From Actinomycetota bacterium (GTDB lineage Bacteria; Actinomycetota; Actinomycetes; Mycobacteriales; Mycobacteriaceae), in assembly GCA_005787665.1 (NCBI GenBank), contig SYAB01000080.1, positions 1-5,887 on the forward strand: a stretch of DNA of 5,887 nt, read 5' to 3'. The stretch's first letter is position 1. Every line of letters begins with the position of its first letter. A program made the translations under genes and the position numbers. Shown here in pieces: positions 1 to 4,651 of the stretch. Below the pieces are notes generated by a model that was not told the DNA's origin, did no database searches, and saw nothing but the letters and a program-made list of their open reading frames with translations.

Positions 1-34
1 GAGGTCACTGGTTCAATCCCAGTATCGCGCACCA
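1..34 (+). tRNA. 3' end of a tRNA, probably tRNA-Val (partial)
   Basis: Only the 3' part of the tRNA is inside the window. The T arm is perfect: stem ACTGG at 7-11, seven-base loop TTCAATC at 12-18, stem CCAGT at 19-23. The 3' acceptor strand ATCGCGC (24-30), discriminator A31 and an encoded CCA (32-34) follow. The 5' acceptor strand should therefore be GCGCGAT, just outside the window. That acceptor stem together with the GAGGTC variable region matches my memory of actinobacterial tRNA-Val (GAC). The anticodon is not visible, so the isotype is an inference while the tRNA call itself is firm. The gene reads into the region before the small membrane protein gene at 108. Confidence 0.9.
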
Positions 35-107
35 GAGTTCTTGCAGTTAGCGAGCATATGCGGTCGATGATCGTCGATTGTCCGACCCTGCCGATACCGT
101 CCCGGCC

Positions 108-296
108 ATGACGACGACAACGGCATTGGCCGTCCTGGCCGCCGCGTCCGGGGCGTTGTTGATTCTCGGCGGGTGGATAGGGCGGTGCATCCACGACAAC
201 CGCCGCCTCGCCGATCGGGATCGCGAGGCGGTTGCCCTCGCGGAATTGTTCTCCGCACAACTCGACGCCGAGGCGCATCGGTGGGAATCGCGATGA
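108..296 (+). CDS. small single-pass membrane protein, function unknown
   Basis: This is a 62-residue protein starting at ATG 108. Residues about 5-24 form one hydrophobic helix (ALAVLAAASGALLILGGWIG). A charged segment with many Arg, Asp and Glu follows (about 25-62), probably a cytoplasmic amphipathic helix. No Shine-Dalgarno sequence is visible before ATG 108. An in-frame TTG at 78 would add ten residues and also lacks one, so the start is uncertain and translation may be leaderless or weak. It lies 73 bases after the tRNA and about 85 bases before the hairpin at 381-417, which could end its transcript. I do not recognise the family. Small size and lack of an SD leave some chance that it is not expressed, but the clean membrane-anchor layout favours a real gene. 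Confidence 0.6.
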   Translation: MTTTTALAVLAAASGALLILGGWIGRCIHDNRRLADRDREAVALAELFSAQLDAEAHRWESR

Positions 297-318
297 CGGA
301 AACTCCCGCAATCAACCC

Positions 319-348
319 TTGAGTCGCCGGCATAACATCTGTTATGTT
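319..348 (+). promoter_or_regulatory. candidate sigma-A-type promoter with -10 inside a palindrome
   Basis: TTGAGT at 319-324 resembles a -35 box. An 18-base spacer separates it from TATGTT at 343-348, which fits the mycobacterial -10 pattern TANNNT. The predicted start is near 355. The surroundings are GC-rich, so this short AT-rich patch stands out. It could drive the candidate small RNA that follows, or serve as a distal promoter for the gene at 518 if the hairpin in between is bypassed. The promoter is called from motif match only. Confidence 0.45.
331..346. promoter_or_regulatory. palindromic operator-like site
   Basis: CATAACATCTGTTATG is an inverted repeat with two perfect 7-base arms (CATAACA and TGTTATG) around a 2-base spacer. 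It overlaps the candidate -10 box at 343-348, a position typical of a repressor operator. Arms this close together suit a small dimeric regulator binding DNA better than an RNA hairpin. Outer CGCCG and CGGCG blocks extend the symmetry imperfectly. No regulator gene is seen in the window, so the binding protein is unknown. Confidence 0.5.
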
Positions 349-354
349 GTCGGC

Positions 355-427
355 GGCGGAACTCGTAGAGGCCCGCTGACGATCGGCCCGCCAACACCCC
401 CCGATGGCGGGCCGATCTTCCATTTCC
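355..427 (+). ncRNA. candidate small RNA with a C-rich terminal loop
   Basis: The segment lies between a promoter-like element (319-348) and an intrinsic-terminator-like hairpin (381-427), and contains no convincing reading frame. The predicted RNA is about 70 nt. Its 5' half can fold as GCGG (356-359) with CCGC (373-376), enclosing CTC/GAG with a GTA loop. Its 3' half is a perfect 13-bp stem with an 11-base loop containing CCCCCC at 397-402. C-rich loops are the hallmark of actinobacterial C-rich sRNAs such as the 6C/B11 type, which pair with G-rich mRNA leaders. Only one C6 loop is present, so this is not a clear 6C member. The alternative is a terminator of the upstream gene, or an attenuator in the leader of the gene at 518. 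Confidence 0.4.
381..427 (+). terminator. strong hairpin terminator with CCCCCC loop
   Basis: Arms GATCGGCCCGCCA (381-393) and TGGCGGGCCGATC (405-417) pair perfectly over 13 bp around the loop ACACCCCCCGA (394-404). The T-rich tail TTCCATTT follows immediately on the + strand. A GC-rich perfect stem with a T-rich 3' flank is the standard look of an intrinsic terminator, and a strong one for a mycobacterium. It would end the candidate small RNA, transcripts from the small membrane protein gene, or both. Confidence 0.75.
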
Positions 428-440
428 GGCCTTTCCGGCC
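423..440. repeat. tandem 9-base repeat, two copies
   Basis: TTTCCGGCC occurs twice back to back (423-431 and 432-440), directly after the hairpin at 381-417. Two copies could arise by slippage. It may lengthen the pyrimidine-rich tail after the terminator. No function is evident. Confidence 0.7.
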
Positions 441-478
441 AGACTTCGAATCCCCCGCCCGTCGTGGGGCCCGCGCGC

Positions 479-484
479 TACTCT
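479..484 (+). promoter_or_regulatory. candidate -10 box for the gene at 518
   Basis: TACTCT fits TANNNT and would place the transcription start near 491, about 27 bases before the ATG at 518. No -35 match is seen at the right distance, which is common for mycobacterial sigma-A promoters. It would let the gene at 518 be transcribed independently of the terminator at 381-427. Confidence 0.3.
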
Positions 485-517
485 GACGCAGGGCTTCGCG
501 ACTCAAGAACCGTGGTC

Positions 518-1096
518 ATGAGCGAAATGCGGAAATTCATGGACGTAGACCAGGCGCCAGGGAAATCGAGTGCCGATCCGGCGGACGTCGGCGAGGCCGA
601 TGCGCACGCGCAGGCGATCGAGGCGGCCGCCGAGGAACTCGCCGCCGGCCTGAAGACTCTGGCCGATCGGCTCGCCACCCACATCACTCCGCAGCGGGTC
701 CGCTACGGTCCCGGCCGCCTCGGCAACGCGCTGAGACGGCGCTCGCCGGAGGGTTTCGTCATCGACACCGCGAACCTGCAGGTGTTGTTGCCCGATGGGC
801 GTCTCTGGAGCTACAGCCGCAGCGACGCGGAGCGCTACCCGGCCGGCCGGTACTTCGACGTCCGCACCGACTACCGCAGATTCGCCGGGGGGCACAGCCA
901 CTTCGGCGGTACCGGGTTCACCTTCCTCGGCGCCGTGCTGGGCACGTACACCTTCGGACTGGCCGACCGGGACGGGCGGGCCGAGGGCACGGAAGGCTTG
1001 TGTGCCCTATGCGGCGAAGGCCGCTCGATTCACTACGTGGACGCCGCGACAGCCTTCACCGATATCGCCGATCGGTTCGTCACGGCGCCGCGATAG
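518..1096 (+). CDS. unrecognised 192-residue protein with a C-terminal CxxC motif
   Basis: The frame is open from 404, but the sequence before 518 is rich in signals and reads as non-coding, so I chose ATG 518 (MSEMRKF). GTG 512 and the ATGs at 527 and 539 are alternatives. The Shine-Dalgarno sequence is weak in every case. Residues 1-30 are polar. Residues about 28-56 are Ala/Glu/Leu-rich and probably helical. Residues 60-120 are mixed, with many Arg and Tyr and a segment reading LLPDGRLWSYS. Around 125-150 is a Gly/Phe/His-rich stretch (GGHSHFGGTGFTFLG). Cys162 and Cys165 form a CxxC that, perhaps with nearby His residues, could bind metal. There is no signal peptide or membrane helix, so it is probably cytosolic. 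I do not recognise the family. The stop is 10 bases from the end of the convergent gene. Confidence 0.75.
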   Translation: MSEMRKFMDVDQAPGKSSADPADVGEADAHAQAIEAAAEELAAGLKTLADRLATHITPQRVRYGPGRLGNALRRRSPEGFVIDTANLQVLLPDGRLWSYSRSDAERYPAGRYFDVRTDYRRFAGGHSHFGGTGFTFLGAVLGTYTFGLADRDGRAEGTEGLCALCGEGRSIHYVDAATAFTDIADRFVTAPR

Positions 1097-1106
1097 GCAG
1101 TACGCC

Positions 1107-3521
1107 TTACTTCCAGGTGGCGCGAGCCCACGCCTGGGTCTGGACTTCCCATTCGGCCCATTTGTTCTCCAGGTATTCGCCCGAGTACTTCGTGGTCCAC
1201 GTCGGTGGCTGATTTCCGGTCGTGCCCGCCGGAACCAGCAGCCCGTAGCGGACTTGAATGTTGGCATCGAACGGGACGGTCCGTATTTCGACGTCTTGTT
1301 GGCCGTTGTCCTTGTTGCCATCGGCATCGACAAGCCTCGTGTAGTTGTCGTCGAACCCGAACTCCTTCGGACCGCCGTTAGCCTTGATGTAGTCGATCAC
1401 ATCAGCGTCGACGGGAATGAGGAGTGTCGCGCTGAGCGCGACCGGATCATCGGGATCAGCGGCGCTGAAAAACCAGTCCCCGATCCGCTTCATCGCCAGG
1501 GCGACGTACTCGTACCACCGCACATCGAGTGCTTCCACGATTCGCTTCTTGGCGTCGTCCAACACCGCATTGATCTGGTCGCCCTGCGGTCGAGTGTCCG
1601 TCAGCACGGCGTCAGCCGCCGCCCCCGATCCCCCACCCCCTTCGAAGATCACTTTCGGGACGCCGATATACCCGCTGCCGGAATCCGTGATCTCCACTCC
1701 GGTCACCACGCCACCGGTGACGATGGCCTTGCCTTCGGCGGGTTTGCCGATGGCGATGCCTGTTTCTTCGTCAACGCGATGTCCGCCGGTGAACGTCACC
1801 GCCGGCGGCTCGGTGTAACCCGAACCGCCCGACGTGACGGTCACGCTCTTGAGCGTCGTGCCCACGTACACCTTCGTCGCCTCAAGTTCGCGCCCGAGCG
1901 CATCAAGCTTCTCCTGCAGGAACATCGAGCCGAGGCCACCCACCAGGCCGGGCAAGCTCATGTCGCCCTCGAGGGCGAACGTGATCTGAACGACGACCGG
2001 AATCGGAACCGGTCGTTTGTTGATCGCCGCGGACGCCACGTCGATCATCGACAACGGGATGAAGCCCTTCACCAATTGGCCGTCGCCGTCGGTCTCCGAC
2101 CAGTAGTTGATCCAGGTGTCTCCGGCCTCATCGGGAATGGAGACCTCGTTGCCCGCATCGACGCCGCTGCCGATCTCGTTGGGGGTGGAGTCGACCAGAT
2201 TCGACTTCGAGCTGCCCGCGTAGCCCAGGGTGGTGGTGAGCAGGGTGGTCAGCAGGACCGGCTCGTCACCGTTCCACTCACCTGTCTCCTTGACCACTTT
2301 CAGCCGGTCCGAGGAGATCAATCCCGGCTTGTTCTCGCTGCTCAGCAGGCTGGAACAGCCGCTGCTGGAGGTGGACCCGTCCGGACAGGTGGTGTCACGC
2401 CAGATTGCCCCGGTCAGGGTCGCACCGGCGATATTCGCCCCGATCAGATTCGCCCACGAGAGATCTGCACCGGTCAGGTTCACGCCGCCGAGATCGGCAT
2501 TGGGCAAAGACGCGCCGGCCAGCGAGGCGCCGGTGAGATCCGCCGCCAGCAATGTGGCCCCACTCAACGAGGCACCCGCCAGGGTCGCCCCACCAAGGTC
2601 GGCATCGCTGAGATTGGCGACGGTCAGCCGGACATCGCTCAGATCGGCCCTGCGCAGCGAGGCGCCGGCGAAGTTCACCGCCGCGAGGTCCTCACCTCGA
2701 AGATCCGCCCCGTCGAGATTCTGCCCGGTGCAGTCCTTGGTCGCCACGCAGTCCGCCGAACCCCATAGTCCCACCCCGGTGCCGACCGGGGAGATCGCGC
2801 GGCGCAGCAGCCACAACCCGCCGGACAGGCGGGCGGTGATCGGATTGGCCGGCAGCGTCGACAACCAGTTACCGACCCGGTCGATCACCCGGGTAATGGA
2901 GAAACCCACGACCTCAACGGGCCGAGCCGGGACCAGAAAACCCGTCGGTGTCTCGCGCCCCCCGCCACCGCCGGAATAGCCGAAGGCCCAACAGTTCTCG
3001 CACCGGTCGACCTCGGCTCCCTGCGCGTCGGCAACCGCCGTTATCCGGGGAACGACAGTGGCGGCGACCGCCGCCGGCGGGACGGGCGCCTCCCGAGACG
3101 GTTGCGGGTCGGTGATCGGTGCGGTCTGTGAGCGTTCCGCCCGCGCCGCAGCAGGGCCCGGCACCCGGCCGGACACCGCCGCCGGAAGCCGTCGCAGAGT
3201 CGATTCGCCGGATCGCTGACCGCCGTTGGCGCCGGGCCGAATCCCGTTCGCCGCCGGACCCGGTACCCGGGCGCGCTGGGATGCCGACGGAGACGTCGGC
3301 GAAGCGCCCGCCCCCGAGCGCGACGGCCGGGCATCGGCCCGACCGCTGCCCGGGCCTGCCGACGGGGATGCTCCGGCCGGATCGGCGTTCGCCGAAGCCG
3401 ATGAGGCGTCATCCTCGCCGGTCTCGGCCACCGCGACGCCGGTGGCGTACGGACCGGCGACCGACAGCCCTGCAACGAACACCGCCGCGGCAATCCGCGC
3501 CCCACGCCCCGTCATCGACAT
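1107..3521 (-). CDS. exported pentapeptide-repeat protein with C-terminal GSGY-repeat region
   Basis: This is an 804-residue protein from ATG 3521, chosen because GAGGGGAG lies 7 bases upstream. An in-frame TTG at 3545 would place that SD inside the gene. Residues 1-32 form a Sec-type signal peptide ending AVA. Residues 33 to about 165 are Ala/Pro/Ser/Gly-rich and disordered. Cys174 and Cys177 form CENC. A short hydrophobic segment around 220-252 (LPANPITARLSGGLWLL) resembles one I associate with other mycobacterial exported repeat proteins. Residues 267-372 are 21 pentapeptides of the A(D/N)LxG kind, expected to fold as a right-handed square beta-helix of about five turns. Cys258/264 and Cys379/389 flank it and could form disulfides. 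The C-terminal half (about 400-804) is unfamiliar and includes two GSGY repeats at 560-580 and 609-629. It is probably secreted or in the cell envelope, and its function is unknown. Known cytosolic pentapeptide proteins such as MfpA mimic DNA, but an exported one is unlikely to. Confidence 0.9.
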   Translation of the reverse strand: MSMTGRGARIAAAVFVAGLSVAGPYATGVAVAETGEDDASSASANADPAGASPSAGPGSGRADARPSRSGAGASPTSPSASQRARVPGPAANGIRPGANGGQRSGESTLRRLPAAVSGRVPGPAAARAERSQTAPITDPQPSREAPVPPAAVAATVVPRITAVADAQGAEVDRCENCWAFGYSGGGGGRETPTGFLVPARPVEVVGFSITRVIDRVGNWLSTLPANPITARLSGGLWLLRRAISPVGTGVGLWGSADCVATKDCTGQNLDGADLRGEDLAAVNFAGASLRRADLSDVRLTVANLSDADLGGATLAGASLSGATLLAADLTGASLAGASLPNADLGGVNLTGADLSWANLIGANIAGATLTGAIWRDTTCPDGSTSSSGCSSLLSSENKPGLISSDRLKVVKETGEWNGDEPVLLTTLLTTTLGYAGSSKSNLVDSTPNEIGSGVDAGNEVSIPDEAGDTWINYWSETDGDGQLVKGFIPLSMIDVASAAINKRPVPIPVVVQITFALEGDMSLPGLVGGLGSMFLQEKLDALGRELEATKVYVGTTLKSVTVTSGGSGYTEPPAVTFTGGHRVDEETGIAIGKPAEGKAIVTGGVVTGVEITDSGSGYIGVPKVIFEGGGGSGAAADAVLTDTRPQGDQINAVLDDAKKRIVEALDVRWYEYVALAMKRIGDWFFSAADPDDPVALSATLLIPVDADVIDYIKANGGPKEFGFDDNYTRLVDADGNKDNGQQDVEIRTVPFDANIQVRYGLLVPAGTTGNQPPTWTTKYSGEYLENKWAEWEVQTQAWARATWK
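1635..1844 (-). repeat. two-copy GSGY protein repeat within the exported protein
   Basis: Two 21-residue units, encoded at 1782-1844 and 1635-1697, share the pattern V-x-[IV]-T-x-[GS]-G-S-G-Y-x(3)-P-x-V-x-F-x-G-G. They start 49 residues apart. The second is followed by GGGSGAAADA. Similar Gly-Tyr beta-repeats occur in phage tail and bacterial surface proteins, usually as beta-rich structural modules. That comparison is from memory. Confidence 0.75.
2406..2723 (-). repeat. pentapeptide repeat array, 21 units with 15-base period
   Basis: The minus strand encodes consecutive five-residue units such as QNLDG, ADLRG, ADLSD, ATLAG, ASLSG and ADLTG. The central residue is nearly always Leu, occasionally Phe or Ile, and Ala dominates two positions before it. 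The register is unbroken over 21 units. At DNA level this gives a 15-base periodicity, which also creates repetitive-looking shadow frames on the + strand. Confidence 0.9.
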
Positions 3522-3528
3522 GCCCCAA

Positions 3529-3536
3529 CTCCCCTC
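3529..3536 (-). promoter_or_regulatory. ribosome binding site deciding the start of the exported protein
   Basis: On the minus strand GAGGGGAG lies 7 bases before ATG 3521, a near-ideal SD and spacing. It rules in ATG 3521 over the upstream TTG at 3545. The ATG at 3515, two codons further in, would be 13 bases from the SD and is less likely. Confidence 0.75.
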
Positions 3537-3562
3537 ACCGGACAAACGCCACGCCAGAGAAG

Positions 3563-3578
3563 TGTGTCACATCTCACA
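3563..3578. promoter_or_regulatory. candidate CRP (cAMP receptor protein family) binding site
   Basis: TGTGTCACATCTCACA matches the CRP-type consensus TGTGA-N6-TCACA, also known for mycobacterial Crp (Rv3676), at nine of the ten fixed positions. The mismatch is T for A at position 5. It lies in the divergent region, centred about 49 bases before the exported pentapeptide protein and about 123 before the lipoprotein, so it could act on either gene. No clear -10 box was found nearby to judge activation versus repression. Confidence 0.45.
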
Positions 3579-3678
3579 CAATGCGCAACGTCGCTTCCAG
3601 GAGACCCAACCGTGACTTTCCTCCCTAGTCGACCGGGGGGCGAGAGGCGTTCAATGGTCCAGGAGAGTGAATGTTGAC

Positions 3679-3685
3679 AGGGAGG
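3679..3685 (+). promoter_or_regulatory. ribosome binding site deciding the lipoprotein start
   Basis: AGGGAGG lies 8 bases before ATG 3694, a strong SD match with good spacing. It favours ATG 3694 over the upstream in-frame GTG at 3667, which would put the SD inside the gene and lengthen the region before the lipoprotein signal peptide. Confidence 0.75.
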
Positions 3686-3693
3686 ATGCGTTG

Positions 3694-3981
3694 ATGGGTT
3701 CGCGAAAGGTATCGACCCGGATCGGCCTGGTGCTCGGCGGTGCCGCCATCGTCGGTATGACGGCCATGACCGCCGGGTGCGGCCAGGACAAGGACAAGCC
3801 GGCCGAGACGCCGGAACCGACCAAGACCTCCGGTGCCCCGGCACCCACCAGTGGCGGGCAGGTGTCGCCGACCGAGAAGGCGCCGACGCTGAAGCCGGAC
3901 GGGCCGAACTCCTTCACCCCCTCGGTGAGGGCGCGCCCGGCGCCGACCGCGCTACCCGGAAACGTCATCACCGGCGGCTGA
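3694..3981 (+). CDS. small putative lipoprotein, Pro/Thr-rich
   Basis: This is a 95-residue protein. Residues 1-28 form a lipoprotein signal peptide: MGSRKVSTR, then a hydrophobic core (about 10-24), then the lipobox-like MTAG before Cys29. Thr at -3 is less usual than Leu or Val, so the lipobox is acceptable rather than ideal. Lipidation of Cys29 would anchor it to the outer face of the membrane. The mature part is about 67 residues, Pro/Thr/Lys-rich and without predicted fold, with a compact tail (PNSFTPSVRARPAPTALPGN). It looks like a tether or small envelope lipoprotein, of unknown function. It is divergent from the exported pentapeptide protein across 172 bases holding a CRP-like site, and the two may be co-regulated. 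A strong hairpin 58 bases downstream probably ends its mRNA. Confidence 0.85.
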   Translation: MGSRKVSTRIGLVLGGAAIVGMTAMTAGCGQDKDKPAETPEPTKTSGAPAPTSGGQVSPTEKAPTLKPDGPNSFTPSVRARPAPTALPGNVITGG

Positions 3982-4038
3982 GTGCGGACACGTGGGCGGA
4001 AATCCCCCATTTGTAGTCCGTTTGACCGACAATGCTCA

Positions 4039-4081
4039 GGTCGGCCCGTCAAGCCATCCCCCCGTGCTTGGCGGGTCGACC
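4039..4081 (+). terminator. long hairpin with CCCCCC loop between convergent genes
   Basis: Arms GGTCGGCCCGTCAAGC (4039-4054) and GCTTGGCGGGTCGACC (4066-4081) pair over 16 bp with two G-U wobbles, around the loop CATCCCCCCGT. It sits between the lipoprotein stop (3981) and the stop of the convergent gene (4101), so it may end transcription from both sides. Neither side has a clear T tract, which many mycobacterial terminators also lack. It resembles the hairpin at 381-417 in stem sequence, loop length and C6 loop. Confidence 0.65.
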
Positions 4082-4097
4082 CCATTCGTCGGACTCG

Positions 4098-4114
4098 GGG
4101 TCAGTCCCTGACCC
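4098..4114. other. short perfect hairpin over the stop codon of the exported protein gene
   Basis: GGGTCAG (4098-4104) and CTGACCC (4108-4114) form a perfect 7-bp stem with a 3-base loop. It covers the minus-strand stop codon (4101-4103) and the last codons. On the minus strand it comes just before the longer hairpin at 4039-4081, and the pair could act as a double 3' end structure. It lacks a T tract. Confidence 0.4.
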
Positions 4115-4601
4115 ACAGACAGTCACCGGAGAGTTCGGCATAGAACAGTTTCGGCAACATCTCCAGGTCCAGCGGCTGACCCTGCTCGCCCTCCGACACC
4201 ACCGGGGTGGCCAGCACCCCCGCCTCCACGACCGTCGTCTGCACGGCCCGGCAGATCGCCTCGGGATCCTGCGGGGTCGCCGTCCACCGCCCCGAGGACA
4301 GATTGGGGTTTCGCATCCCCTGCCCGTGCAGGGTGATCGCCGGACCGTAACTGAGCCACGTGTCATGGGGGTCGAACGGCGTCTGGACCTCTGCCCACGC
4401 ATAGCCGACGGCGGGCTCACATCGCACATAGGTGCGCCCGTCGTCCAGCAGGGTCATGGCCTGCGCCAACTCGGCCGGGCACGGCGATCCGACAGCGGGA
4501 ACCGGCGCGTCGGCGCCGGCCACCGCGGACGTCAGTGCGACACCGGCAGCCGCCGCCGCGCAAAGAACCACCCGCGACCAGATCATGCTTCCCCTCGCCA
4601 T
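4101..4601 (-). CDS. small exported protein with four Cys in the mature part, function unknown
   Basis: This is a 166-residue protein from ATG 4601, with AAGAGG about 5 bases upstream on the minus strand. GTG 4604 and ATG 4586 are alternatives. Residues 1 to about 30 form a Sec signal peptide: basic start, hydrophobic core (VVLCAAAAAGVALTSAVA), and probable cleavage near AGADA. The mature part has Cys41, Cys61, Cys117 and Cys161, which could make two disulfides. It also has aromatic segments (YAWAEVQTPFDPHDTWLSYGP) and an end reading GDCLWVRD. No catalytic motif or known domain is recognised. It is third in a minus-strand cluster, 50 bases after the acyltransferase, so co-transcription is likely. 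The open frame runs far upstream of 4601 through the acyltransferase region, but that extension is a shadow. Confidence 0.85.
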   Translation of the reverse strand: MARGSMIWSRVVLCAAAAAGVALTSAVAGADAPVPAVGSPCPAELAQAMTLLDDGRTYVRCEPAVGYAWAEVQTPFDPHDTWLSYGPAITLHGQGMRNPNLSSGRWTATPQDPEAICRAVQTTVVEAGVLATPVVSEGEQGQPLDLEMLPKLFYAELSGDCLWVRD

Positions 4602-4651
4602 CACATCCTCTTCATCGTCGAACGGTCCCCAAACGTTGCCCACGGACACCC

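Noticed and set aside
1..107. tRNA 3' end as an integration site for a mobile element
   Set aside because: No integrase, no repeated copy of the tRNA end and no phage genes are seen in the window.
404..517. Upstream extension of the gene at 518
   Set aside because: The extra 38 residues would start within the hairpin arm at 381-417 and cover the tandem repeat and -10-like box. The sequence looks non-coding.
503..901. 132-codon minus-strand frame opposite the CxxC gene
   Set aside because: No SD, Val/Gly/Arg-rich shadow composition, and no recognisable motif. The + strand frame is the better gene.
1113..1137. Imperfect hairpin CCAGG/CCTGG just after the + strand stop at 1096
   Set aside because: The stem is short and bulged with no T tract, and it lies inside the coding end of the minus-strand gene. 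It is not convincing as a terminator.
795..2768. 657-codon open frame on the + strand
   Set aside because: It overlaps the CxxC gene and runs antisense to the exported pentapeptide gene. Its composition is Arg/Pro/Gly-skewed, and its repetitive C-terminal part mirrors the 15-base period of the pentapeptide array. It is a shadow of high-GC codon bias.
2230..2979. 249-codon + strand frame with APVR/APAR-like repeats
   Set aside because: Antisense shadow of the pentapeptide repeat region; the apparent repeats derive from the opposite strand.
3674..3679. Perfect TTGACA -35-like hexamer
   Set aside because: It is only 14 bases before the lipoprotein ATG. The -10 would fall inside the gene, and no TANNNT occurs there.
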